From the NCBI GenBank assembly GCA_965224235.1, contig CBDCYP010000002.1:868001-932000 (forward strand): 64,000 nt of DNA, in the 5' to 3' direction. This DNA comes from G958295935 sp965224235 (GTDB taxonomy: Bacteria > Chloroflexota > Dehalococcoidia > Lucifugimonadales > Lucifugimonadaceae). The stretch's first letter is position 1; each line of letters begins with the position of its first letter. This document shows, piece by piece, positions 9,127-17,110 of this stretch. Both the position numbers and the translations under genes were made by a program. The notes beneath the pieces were generated by a model, which worked only from the letters and a program-made list of their open reading frames with translations, had not been told where the DNA came from and made no database searches.

Positions 9127-10086
9127 TCACGATAATCGTACCAGCGACGCGATGGGGTTGACCAGATTACGGTCGCGAACATCGTCGATAACGCGGGTGA
9201 GCAAAGCCTGATAGATTCCGTAGCCGCGTGACCCGCGACCGGTGCTGTCGTCGAGGAAATCTCGGTTGGTTACGATCACCATCAGCGTGCCGGTCAGCCG
9301 ATCCACGCTATCGATGAACTCCCGGAGCAGCTCGTAGTGCTCCATGGCCATGGGTCTCGTATAGTACCTTAGGCCATCCTTGGGATTGCGAGCCACGGTC
9401 ACGCGGGAGTTGTCGAACAGTATCACCGTTCCGACGTGCCCCACGTGGCGGATCCAGTAGAGGGCTGATTCTATGAAAAACCTGGCCGTAGTTCGGTTGA
9501 TGGTGGTGAAGATGGAGAAGGATCGGACGCTACTGACGCGGGTGTTGTTGCCGGTCAGCCAATCCAGGAGCGGTTGCCCCGTATATTCACCGCGTGTGTC
9601 CTCGTTCAAGCAAAGATAGGACATGCATACCCGAAAATCCTTGGCCATCTCCCTGTTTCTGAAGACTCTGTTCTGTATCTTCGGCCTGATGTCTCCGAGC
9701 ACAAATGGCGATTCGAGTCCGTTGGCTCTGGCGATGGCGTCAAACACATTGTCGGCTCCGCAGGGATCTATCCCGCAAACTTTGTAGCCCTGTTCAGCGG
9801 CAAGTCGCAGGATCATGCGGCGGGCGAGGAGCCGCCAATCGACCTGTCGGGCGAGTCCGAAAAAGAAGTCTTGGGGCATGTGGGCCCGCGATTCTATGGC
9901 GTCCAACTTAATGAAGAGATAGTCCGACTCCCGGCAGCTGGCCTCCACTTGGCCGTAAAGATCAGGCTTCAAATTTTCCGGTGTCACCGCAAACTTGACC
10001 GACGCGCCCCCGTCCGCAACGAATGACGACAGATATTCTTTGTCGATGAACTGTAGCCAGTCCGCGAGATGAATTGTGTTCGGCAT
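9127..10086 (-). CDS. DUF2791-like protein with no recognisable Walker A (candidate inactive partner ATPase)
   Basis: About 319 aa. It resembles the BrxD/DUF2791 class in layout: EYLSSFVADGGASVKF near the N-terminus, a LDAI...DFFFGLARQVDW segment like the post-P-loop part of those ATPases, and a Walker B-like strand TVILFDNSR near residue 215. Where the GxGKT loop should be there is AVTPENLKPD, so ATP hydrolysis is unlikely. The start is the ATG at 10086, which shares one base with the upstream stop (TGATG) and has GGAGGTG in front, so translation is probably coupled. I infer a regulatory or structural partner of the intact ATPase in the next gene. The family assignment is by pattern only and needs a profile search. 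Confidence 0.6.
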   Translation of the reverse strand: MPNTIHLADWLQFIDKEYLSSFVADGGASVKFAVTPENLKPDLYGQVEASCRESDYLFIKLDAIESRAHMPQDFFFGLARQVDWRLLARRMILRLAAEQGYKVCGIDPCGADNVFDAIARANGLESPFVLGDIRPKIQNRVFRNREMAKDFRVCMSYLCLNEDTRGEYTGQPLLDWLTGNNTRVSSVRSFSIFTTINRTTARFFIESALYWIRHVGHVGTVILFDNSRVTVARNPKDGLRYYTRPMAMEHYELLREFIDSVDRLTGTLMVIVTNRDFLDDSTGRGSRGYGIYQALLTRVIDDVRDRNLVNPIASLVRLS

Positions 10087-10886
10087 CAATCCACCTCCGC
10101 AAACCGGACCCCATAGTATTGGATCTCCTGGCCTTCCGGCCCAACGAAACTGAACACGCCCTTGCCGCTCCGGGTGCTGGTGGAAGCGTGGAAGGATACA
10201 ACCGAACCCGACTTTGTCTTCATCAGGCTGCTTGCATCGAGCTGGTAAAGATCACGCGCGAAATCCATAGTGGTGTAGTCCCGGCTGGTGCCCGGCAGAG
10301 AAGTGAACATCTTGTAAATCCTATCCAGGGGCACGACAGGCCCGGGGCCTCTCTCCATAAGGCGGCCCGGGGATTCTACCCTCACAAGGTCGGAGTAAAC
10401 CGTATACAGGGCCTCAAGAAAACGTCCGGACGGGAACTGGACGGGCTTTTTCTGATTCAGGAGCAGGATGCCGGCAAGGTGGGACGGCCTGATGGTGGAA
10501 ACCTTCTTCTTGTCGATTCGGACTGCCCACTCTCTTGGGAGAATTCGCACTATTGACGGGTGTGAGACCATCCGTCCGTCCCGCTCGTGGATTTCCAGAC
10601 CCCGTACCGAAGCGGCGCTGCGCAACTCCGCGGCGTAACCGTCCCTGAGATACTGTTCCTCGTCTCCATCTTCGAAGGGCCACGATTGAACGGCGTTGGT
10701 CGCCGTCTGCCTCAAGTCCTCCAGCGCGGCATCGAGTCTTCCCTGGTTCCTCTTGATGGCGGTGATGTTCCCGTCTCTGGCCGCCTTCTTCAGTTGTCTT
10801 GCCAGCTTTGTCAGATCCCCTGCCGACTTTATCGTCGAGTCCGCGGCGCTTTCCGTTTCGCTGAAGGCTCGTTCGAAGCTGTCCAT
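10086..10886 (-). CDS. Unrecognised 266-aa protein, first gene of the ATPase/helicase cassette
   Basis: I do not recognise a family. The N-terminal 65 residues are strongly helical and charged with heptad-like spacing (DLTKLARQLKKAARDGN, ALEDLRQTATNAVQ), consistent with a coiled coil. The rest (about 85-266) is a mixed alpha/beta region with a possible winged-helix-like stretch, PSIVRILPREWAVRIDKKKVSTIRPS, and a C-terminal beta-rich part ending YYGVRFAEVD. The ATG at 10886 has GGAGTAGGGA immediately upstream. Its position at the head of the operon, where related clusters carry a TerB-type sensor or targeting subunit, suggests a recognition or scaffold role, which is inference only. No TerB, nuclease or methylase motif is visible. 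Confidence 0.7.
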   Translation of the reverse strand: MDSFERAFSETESAADSTIKSAGDLTKLARQLKKAARDGNITAIKRNQGRLDAALEDLRQTATNAVQSWPFEDGDEEQYLRDGYAAELRSAASVRGLEIHERDGRMVSHPSIVRILPREWAVRIDKKKVSTIRPSHLAGILLLNQKKPVQFPSGRFLEALYTVYSDLVRVESPGRLMERGPGPVVPLDRIYKMFTSLPGTSRDYTTMDFARDLYQLDASSLMKTKSGSVVSFHASTSTRSGKGVFSFVGPEGQEIQYYGVRFAEVD

Positions 10887-12136
10887 TCCCTACTCCAGAA
10901 CATCTGAACGTCGATATGGCTCGGTCAGAAGCGAATTAATGTGAAGTAACAATACATCATAATTCCGAACATCGACGCAACTTGATTCCCGGTGACGGGG
11001 AGACCTATTCCAAGCGCTTTAGGAGGGGAGGACTTTGCACAACCCCCTCTCCGGGCGGGAGAGGACCGGGGTGAGAGCGACTCGCCCACCACTTCCGTCG
11101 TTCCGGCGAAGGCCGGAACCCAGGAGTGAGGGGGTGTCCGGCCCCGACACGTGACATCCCCCCATTTACAACCCAGAACACACGTTCTAATATCAACATA
11201 AGTCGTTTCGATAAACGATGTCCATGCCAACCAACCCCATCGGAATGTAACGGGAGACAACTCTGGCCAGCGTCGAGGTAAACCTCACCTCGTGTTAAAG
11301 CCCGTTACAACTGAGAATGGACGCGTCCGCTTTGGAAGAGGGCGCGGGTGAAATATGGATTCCCAGGCCCCCGGCTGCGCAGCCGATAGGGGAAGAGAAC
11401 GACTTGAACATGTCCTCTACGTAGGCGTGGGGGCTGGTCCTGACCATGGCGTCTCGGGACCCGACAGGCTAATAATGAAAAAAGTGAGAGTGAGCGCCTG
11501 GGGAGCTACAGGAGTACGCCTCGGAGAACAAGCCGAAAAACCGGTAGCAAACGCGTCATAACCTTTTCGACGCCCGAACGTACCTCATTCAACCGGGGTG
11601 CGGGTGAAGAGCCAAAAATCGTCTTCCCGCGCGGCCTTGCGGCCGCCCGTACCGGCGGGGTAGTTGCCGCCATACCGTGCGCATGTCACACGGTCCGGGG
11701 AAGACAGAGGAAAAACATACTTCCTGAAAAACGCCTCTCGGCTCCAGCCGGGTATATGGGGAAGGGACCACAGAGACACTGTCAAACGAAGCAACCCCGG
11801 AACACCACCGGGGTTGCTTCAACGCGCCAAAATTCCCCCTCAACCCGACCGCCATCGCGGACCCGAAACACATCCGTCATCCCCGACCACCCACCCGTGA
11901 TCCCCGGCGAACGCCGGAACCCACCAAACCGTCATCTCCGACACCCGATCCCCGTCATCCCCGACCCCGATCGGGGACCTCCGCGACGTACCCCATCCCC
12001 ACTGAACTGTCGTTCCGGGCGTGCCGGGGCAGCCGTCCGGGGAGACCGTAATCGTCGGGGCGGACTCGATGGAATGGAACGACGTTTCTGGCGCGGTCGG
12101 CCTGACGGGCATCAAGCCGGTACGTCTGTCGTTCGG
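10887..12136. other. 1250-bp region without a convincing gene; dispersed repeats and one strong hairpin
   Basis: No open frame here reads like protein. It contains pieces of common dispersed repeats: CCCCTCTCC...GGAGAGGACCGGGGTGAGAG around 11040-11075, TCCGGCGAAGGCCGGAACCCAGG at about 11100-11124, and GTCATCCCCGACCCCGATCG at 11954. A weaker stem GGGGGTGTC/GACATCCCCC lies near 11130-11163. The stretch 11300-11790 is GC-rich with many short self-complementary parts and could be a structured RNA, but it does not show the conserved cores of tmRNA, RNase P RNA, SRP RNA or a riboswitch class I know. Its left part must hold the promoter of the minus-strand cassette. Confidence 0.6.
11788..11820. terminator. 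Perfect 13-bp stem-loop (possible terminator or 3' end of a structured RNA)
   Basis: GAAGCAACCCCGG (11788-11800) and CCGGGGTTGCTTC (11808-11820) pair perfectly around a 7-base loop. No T-run follows on either strand, so a classical Rho-independent terminator is not certain. No gene ends close by on the plus strand, and fbpC ends 316 bp away on the minus strand. Confidence 0.45.
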
Positions 12137-13249
12137 CTAACCCTCAGGCGGAAATACGGTTATTTTGTGGCCGGGGCGTTGAGTGATGTGGACGCGGTCG
12201 CCGTCGCTGAATGGGTCGGCGGAACGTTTTCGGACTCGGACCGTTGCGCCGGAGGGGAGCCTTATTCCGTACTCCGTAAACTCTCCGCGGAACTCCCGGT
12301 AGACGACCCGCGCGTCCGACCCCCCGGTCGAAAGGGTGATTTCGAGTTCCGAGGCTCGCAGCAGGGCCAGAACCGGAGCGCCGTCGGCATGTGCCCCTGC
12401 CGCGCCGTTCACGGGGAATTGTCCTGCCTCGGTCTTCACTTGCCCGCCTACGATGACGCCGGGCGCAAGCATGCAGGGGCCGACAAGTGATGCGACGGCA
12501 GGGGACGCCGGCGCTGCGTAGACCTCGGCAGGGGCGCCGATCTGCTCGACCTGCCCGTCGCCCATCACGGCTATTTTGTCGGCAAGGGCCAACGCCTCCT
12601 CGCGGTCGTGCGTCACCAGTACGGTCGTGGCGCCCGCTTCTTTGACGATCTGCCTGACTTCCCGCCTGAGACCGGCCCGAAGTTCCCTGTCGAGGTTGCT
12701 GAACGGCTCGTCCAGCAGGAGAGCCACGGGCTCGGGGGCGAGGGCCCGCGCAAGAGCGACGCGTTGTTGCTGCCCGCCCGATAGCTCGTGGACATACCTC
12801 GGTTCCAGACCCGACAACCCCGTCAGTTCAAGCATGAACCCGATGCGTCGCCGTTGGGCGCGGCCGTCCTTTGAATCGAGACCGAACCTAACGTTTTGTT
12901 CCACGGTGAGATGCGGAAACAGGGCGTAGTCCTGAAACACCAGCCCCACGTTTCGCTTGTCCGGCGGCACGTGAACGAACGAGGAGGCGACCAGTTGCCC
13001 GCCCAGCCGTACATATCCGCTTTCGACGCGCTCGAAACCTGCCAACGCGCGTAACGCCGTCGTCTTGCCCGCCCCGCTCCTGCCGAGCACGCTAACGAAC
13101 TCGCCCGACTGGGCAAGCAATGAGAATCCCTCCAACGCCGGTTTGGTCGATCCAGGGTAGGAGCACGTGATGTCGTCGACGTGGATGAGGCCGGTTTCCG
13201 GCACATCAGCGCCGGCTTCGCCGTCGTCGTGTTTCCAAGGGAATCTCAA
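12137..13249 (-). CDS. fbpC: Ferric iron-type ABC transporter, ATP-binding protein
   Basis: A 370-aa ATPase with all ABC motifs: Walker A GRSGAGKTT (about 56-64), Q-loop LVFQDYALFPHL, signature LSGGQQQRVALARAL, Walker B ALLLDEPFSNLD and the H-loop VLVTHDREEA. After residue 240 comes a TOBE-like regulatory domain of the FbpC/PotA class. It should energise the two-domain permease encoded 107 bp upstream, with the iron-binding protein further upstream. The annotated start is a TTG with no clear Shine-Dalgarno; the conserved domain starts at about residue 20, so a slightly later start is possible. Iron specificity is inferred from the binding protein. Confidence 0.9.
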   Translation of the reverse strand: MRFPWKHDDGEAGADVPETGLIHVDDITCSYPGSTKPALEGFSLLAQSGEFVSVLGRSGAGKTTALRALAGFERVESGYVRLGGQLVASSFVHVPPDKRNVGLVFQDYALFPHLTVEQNVRFGLDSKDGRAQRRRIGFMLELTGLSGLEPRYVHELSGGQQQRVALARALAPEPVALLLDEPFSNLDRELRAGLRREVRQIVKEAGATTVLVTHDREEALALADKIAVMGDGQVEQIGAPAEVYAAPASPAVASLVGPCMLAPGVIVGGQVKTEAGQFPVNGAAGAHADGAPVLALLRASELEITLSTGGSDARVVYREFRGEFTEYGIRLPSGATVRVRKRSADPFSDGDRVHITQRPGHKITVFPPEG

Positions 13250-13356
13250 GTTCGCAACTCGGTGTTAATAGTAGCCTCCGCTACCGGCCCGGGCGCCGTT
13301 TGTCTCCCAAACCCGTTTCGGAGTATCGAGGGACAGGCTGGCGAACTGGTCGGCTT

Positions 13357-14988
13357 CTACCCTGTGCTACGGAATCGTTGGTCTCGCAATACAAAGAACG
13401 CCGTCGGGATACCGGCCGCGACTATAAGGAGTAGAGCGGGCGCGGCGGCTCGGGCAAAGTAGGCTTCGGACGCAGACGACCATATTGAAGTGGCGAGGGT
13501 GCGCGTTCCGATGGGGCTCAGGATGAGGCTGGCAGGTAGTTCTTTCATCGTCATTAGGAATACGAGCGCTGCGCCGGCCAGCGCGCCCGGCAACACGAGA
13601 GGCAACGTGACGCGCCATAGCGCCTGCCAGCCGGTCTTGCCGAGGCCGCGGGCCGCTTCCTCGATGCGCGGGCTGACCTGCAGCATGGAGGATCGGAGAC
13701 TTCCCACGGCGGCGGGGAGGAACAGCACGGCGTATGCGAATACGAGCAACCCGCTTGTTTGGTATAGCGGTTGGGCCAGGTTGACGCCGAAGAACACGAG
13801 CGAAAGGGCTATCACGATGCCCGGCAGGCCGAATCCGACGTATGTCGATCGTTCGAGTAGCCTGCTGTAGGGGTTGCTGTACCGCACGGCGAGCAGGGAG
13901 ACGGGTACTGCGGCGGCAACGGTTGCGAGGGCGGCGAGCAAAGAGTAGTAAAGGGAGTTGCGCAACGGTCCCCAGAGCGGTACGAATTCCTCGCCGCCTG
14001 AAATCCCCCTGACGAGCCACCAGGCAAGGATGGTCACCGGGGCGGCGAGACCGGCGAGGACCGGCAACGCCACGAAAACGGCTGCCGGCCAGCTCCACCC
14101 GCCGAGGTCGGCGAGTTGTTGCGACCTCGGGGCCCCGGCGGCGCTGCGATGGTAGCGGCCGCGTCTGCGGCTTAGCCCATCGAGTATCAAAAGCATCGCA
14201 GCAAGGACCACTAGGACGAGCGACAGCGCGGCCGCGATACCCCGATCGACCGACGATTCGTACTGCGTGAAGATGGCAGCGGTGAAGGTCTCATATCGCA
14301 TCAGCGCCACTCCGCCGAAGTCGCTGAGCGCGTAGAGGGCGGCGAGCAGGGCGCCGCCGGCGATGGCGGGGCGGAGCAACGGCAGCGTCACCCGCCACAT
14401 GGCCTCCATAGGGCCATAACCCATGCTGCGCGCTGCTTCTTCCATTGCGGGATCGAGCCGTAGGAGCGCTCCCCGTACCGTGAGGAACACGTACGGATAG
14501 CTGATGAGGACCAACACAATCGTTGCGCCAGGCAGTCCGTAGATGGGAGGCACGCTGTCGAGGCCGAACGGTCCGGCAAGTACCTGTTGCAGGGCGCCTC
14601 TCGGGCCGAACATGTCGATGACGGTCATTGCCATCACGTAGCTTGGTACGACCAAGGGCAGGGCGGCGGCAACAGTTAGCGTTCGCCGGAATGGCATCGT
14701 CGACCTCGTAGTCAACCACGCCATGGGGACGGCTAGCAGGACCGAGGAACCCGTGACGGTAGCGACGAGAAGTCCGGTTCGGCCGAGGATTTCGGCGGTG
14801 CGGACCCTGGCGAGGATGTTCCATGCGTCGCTACCCCCGTCGAGTGTCTTGACCAACAGGTAGAAGACGGGAAGCACGGCGGCGGCGGCTACGAGAGTGG
14901 CGGCCGCGAGGAGTCCTGCCGGCGGCATACGCTGCCAGCGCTGAGGCATATTTGGGACGCGCTCAAAGGCGGCCCGTGAAACGGCCAC
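13357..14988 (-). CDS. fbpB: Ferric iron-type ABC transporter, two-domain permease
   Basis: A 543-aa inner-membrane protein with about 12 membrane segments arranged as two homologous binding-protein-dependent transport domains. Each carries an EAA loop for contact with the ATPase: EEAARSMGYGPMEAMWRVTLP in the first half (about 190-210) and EEAARGLGKTGWQALWRVTLP in the second half (about 450-470). The fused two-domain permease is characteristic of the FbpB/AfuB ferric importers. The start is a GTG at 14988 in an AT-rich patch (AAAAAAAGG upstream). The usual fbpA-fbpB-fbpC order is kept, but nearly 600 bp of repeats separate it from fbpA. Confidence 0.92.
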   Translation of the reverse strand: MAVSRAAFERVPNMPQRWQRMPPAGLLAAATLVAAAAVLPVFYLLVKTLDGGSDAWNILARVRTAEILGRTGLLVATVTGSSVLLAVPMAWLTTRSTMPFRRTLTVAAALPLVVPSYVMAMTVIDMFGPRGALQQVLAGPFGLDSVPPIYGLPGATIVLVLISYPYVFLTVRGALLRLDPAMEEAARSMGYGPMEAMWRVTLPLLRPAIAGGALLAALYALSDFGGVALMRYETFTAAIFTQYESSVDRGIAAALSLVLVVLAAMLLILDGLSRRRGRYHRSAAGAPRSQQLADLGGWSWPAAVFVALPVLAGLAAPVTILAWWLVRGISGGEEFVPLWGPLRNSLYYSLLAALATVAAAVPVSLLAVRYSNPYSRLLERSTYVGFGLPGIVIALSLVFFGVNLAQPLYQTSGLLVFAYAVLFLPAAVGSLRSSMLQVSPRIEEAARGLGKTGWQALWRVTLPLVLPGALAGAALVFLMTMKELPASLILSPIGTRTLATSIWSSASEAYFARAAAPALLLIVAAGIPTAFFVLRDQRFRSTG

Positions 14989-15005
14989 CGAAAACCTTTT
15001 TTTGG

Positions 15006-15147
15006 TTGACCCTGACTGAGAGGGTTGGGTGACTGGGGTTGTGTCTGGCTGACCCTCACCAAGAGGGTCGGCTGGCGTGGGTTGTGTTTAGCTGACGTTG
15101 ACTGAGTGGGTTGGGTGACTAGGGATGTGTTTGGCTGACGTTGACTT
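15006..15147. repeat. 43-bp tandem repeat, 3.3 copies, upstream of fbpB
   Basis: Units begin at 15006, 15049, 15092 and (partial) 15135, exactly 43 bp apart. The consensus opens with YTGACSYTSAC and contains GAGGGTTGGGTGACT and a TTGTGTYTGG end. It lies 18 bp upstream of the fbpB start, so it replaces the region where an fbpB ribosome-binding or promoter region would be expected. Confidence 0.85.
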
Positions 15148-15215
15148 GGGAACTATCTCAGTACTACCCCTTTAGTAGTCAATCCCGTCTCTATCGCTCT
15201 CTGGATTCCCCTTTC

Positions 15216-15530
15216 GGAGACCTTTGCGTAACCTCGTCCCATGTCATTCTGTGCGCAGCCGAGGAACCTAAGGAACCTCTGAACAACTCCGTGTTCCAAT
15301 CCGTTCGCCCTGAGCTTGTCGAAGGGTTCTGGCCTCCTCCCCCATAGGGGGTGGATTCAGGAGGGGGGAACCTCCGCTCTGCCAAGCGCATCGGCCACTT
15401 GTTCAGAGATTCCCTAAGTCGTCCAAACGGCATGCCCCGCCCACCTTACCCAGACCCTTCGGCTTCGCTCAGCGTGACAGTGGGTACTCAAGGTGAGAGT
15501 GGGGCGTTGGGGGTAATAGGTGAATTCCGT
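15216..15530. repeat. Element B copy interrupted by element A
   Basis: It starts with the 17-bp end GGAGACCTTTGCGTAAC (15216-15232), followed by CTCG..CATGTCATT as in the inverted copy at 5520-5567. After the element A insertion it resumes with GGCATGCCCCGCCC, TTACCCAGACCCTTCGG and CTTCGCTCAGCGTGACAG (15430-15480). The far inverted end is not recognisable, so the right limit is approximate. Confidence 0.6.
15267..15417. repeat. Element A copy 1: 151-bp MITE-like element
   Basis: It is bounded by CCTAAGGAACCTCTGAAC on the left and GTTCAGAGATTCCCTAAG on the right, an imperfect terminal inverted repeat. It is the reverse complement of the copies at 46248 and 56101. The interior has a CCTCCCCC/GGGGG hairpin and CCCTGAGCTTGTCGAAGGG. 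It is nested in element B, between fbpA and fbpB. Confidence 0.85.
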
Positions 15531-15578
15531 TCTATCGATATCGCTCAAGCAAAGTCATCCGGCGAGCGGTGAGGTACC

Positions 15579-16664
15579 TTACGGTATAGTGCCTACTTTC
15601 CTGAGAAGGGCTTGTGTGCCAGCAAGGTCTGAGAGGTCAGCGAGGTCGATGTCGGGTTTGGTGATCTCGTCCAGGGGGAGCAGTAGCCGATCCGCCTTTA
15701 CTCCTTCGACGAGCGGGTATTCGAAGGTCTGGCTGGCGAAGTACTGTTGGCCAGGCGCCGATAGCAGGAATTTCAGGAAGGTCTCAGCGCCTTCACGGTT
15801 GTTCGCGGTCTTGAGGATCCCCGCGCCTGCGGCGAGAACCACGGAACCGGGGTCAGCCGCCCTTGTGTAGTAATTTCGTGCTGCGAACCCTTCACCCTCT
15901 TCTGCCAGGAATCGATGGAGGTAGTAGTGGTTGACAAATCCGATGTCGATCTCGCCGTTTGCTGCCGCCTGCACGGTCGGCGTGTTCTTCGGGAATGCCT
16001 GAGGCTTATTGGCCATGATGCCTCGCAGCCACTCTTCGGTCTTTTCTTCGCCCCACAGGACCCTCATGCCTGTCACCATTGCCTGGAACGAGGCGTTGGT
16101 CGGAGGCCAGCCGATGCGCCCCTTCCATTTCGGGTCCGTGAAGTCCCAGATCGAGTCCGGCAGGTCGGCTTCGGTCAGAGCGTTGGTGTTGTATACGATC
16201 ACTCTGGCCCGGCCGGAGATGCCGACCCATTTCGACTCAGGCGAGCGCGCCCACGCAGGCGCGAGTTCGAGCAGGTCGGTGGGCAGATCGGCGAGCATTG
16301 CCTCTACCGTGCCCAGGCCGCCGGGGTCTTGTGCGAAGAACATGTCGGCGGGTGACTTGTTTCCTTCTTCCAACAGAGTTGCGGCCAGTTCGCCGGTAGA
16401 TGCGTACTTGACGTTTACGTCCATGCCGGTGGCGTCACGGAACTGCTGGATGATGGGCTCAACGAGGGACTCGCTTCGGCCTGAGTACACTACGAGTTCG
16501 GTGTTGGCCGAGGCTCGTCCGCAGGCGATAGCGGAGGAGGTCAGGGCCAGCAACGTTGCCGCGACCAACAGGCTCGCCAGCTTCCACCCTGAGAGCGTGG
16601 CGGTGGTCTTTCCCAAGAGATCACGTAGTCTCGTAGAGGCGATTAAATTTGTTTGCTGAGACAT
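15579..16664 (-). CDS. fbpA: Ferric iron-binding periplasmic/lipoprotein component
   Basis: This 361-aa solute-binding protein starts at the ATG at 16664, with AAGGAA five bases upstream; a TTG one codon earlier is the alternative. A hydrophobic segment at about 27-46 ends in SAIAC, a possible lipobox. The mature part begins ELVVYSGRSESLVEPII, then KYASTGELAATLL and ADMFFAQDPGGLG, all typical of FbpA/FutA iron-binding proteins. NHYYLHRF carries the paired tyrosines that bind Fe(III) in that family. It should hand ferric iron to the FbpB/FbpC importer encoded downstream. The gap to fbpB is filled by elements A and B and a 43-bp tandem repeat, so normal co-transcription may be weakened. Confidence 0.93.
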   Translation of the reverse strand: MSQQTNLIASTRLRDLLGKTTATLSGWKLASLLVAATLLALTSSAIACGRASANTELVVYSGRSESLVEPIIQQFRDATGMDVNVKYASTGELAATLLEEGNKSPADMFFAQDPGGLGTVEAMLADLPTDLLELAPAWARSPESKWVGISGRARVIVYNTNALTEADLPDSIWDFTDPKWKGRIGWPPTNASFQAMVTGMRVLWGEEKTEEWLRGIMANKPQAFPKNTPTVQAAANGEIDIGFVNHYYLHRFLAEEGEGFAARNYYTRAADPGSVVLAAGAGILKTANNREGAETFLKFLLSAPGQQYFASQTFEYPLVEGVKADRLLLPLDEITKPDIDLADLSDLAGTQALLRKVGTIP

Positions 16665-17106
16665 CAAGATTCCTTTGAAGACCTCTGCATTATCAAAAGT
16701 GTACCTTGAGGGTAGAGTATTGATTTTCGACGGTCAACACCCAAAGAAGCGTGTTTTTGCCCAATTCGGGCCGAATTTCAGTTGATGCGTCAGATCCCGA
16801 TCTGTTAACAGGTACGTCAGTGCAAGTTCGTAAGCAGGAACAGATCGACTCGTGCGTGGGTTTGACGGCGTGTCCGGCCACCTTGTAGCCGATGCCTCAG
16901 ACGGCGGTGTTTCATGATTTGCCGTCCGTCGTTAAAATGGGGAACTGCCGCGGCGCTTGGCCTGCGGATTGACGACATGCCCATGGGGTGAATGAGCCAG
17001 TGATCAGCGTTGTCGGCCATGTTGTCGATTTGCCTGTACCGGGTAACTTTGATGCCAATGCTCAGGTTGGCAATTTGACGGCGCCGGACGCCCTGCGACT
17101 CTGCGA
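16665..17106. other. Intergenic region between divergent fbpA and the 336-aa secreted protein gene
   Basis: This 442-bp stretch should hold the promoters of both divergent genes. No Fur box or clear -10/-35 pair could be picked with confidence. The only coding signal is a 40-codon frame at its right end (16988-17110). Confidence 0.5.
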
Positions 17107-17110
17107 ATGA
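16988..17110 (+). CDS. Possible 40-aa ORF coupled to the next gene
   Basis: A GTG-started frame encodes about 40 residues (it opens MNEPVISVVGHVVDLPVPGN). Its TGA overlaps the ATG of the following gene as ATGA, the usual layout of translationally coupled genes. There is no good Shine-Dalgarno and no family is recognised. It may be a leader peptide, a remnant of a larger gene or chance. Confidence 0.25.
   Translation: MNEPVISVVGHVVDLPVPGNFDANAQVGNLTAPDALRLCE

Noticed and set aside
5635..10886. Complete BREX system
   Set aside because: No PglZ phosphatase, PglX methylase or PglY/BrxC gene is present; only the BrxD-like ATPase and helicase are shared.
11300..11790. tmRNA, RNase P RNA, SRP RNA or riboswitch
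   Set aside because: Some short fragments look suggestive, but the conserved cores (tag frame with ALAA-like end, RNase P P4 strands, SRP GGAAGG-loop, cobalamin or TPP boxes) are not there.
11756..12490. 244-codon plus-strand frame overlapping the end of fbpC
   Set aside because: It runs through dispersed repeats and then antisense through fbpC, with Arg/Pro-rich sequence.
15006..15147. CRISPR array
   Set aside because: The 43-bp units are directly adjacent with no spacers.
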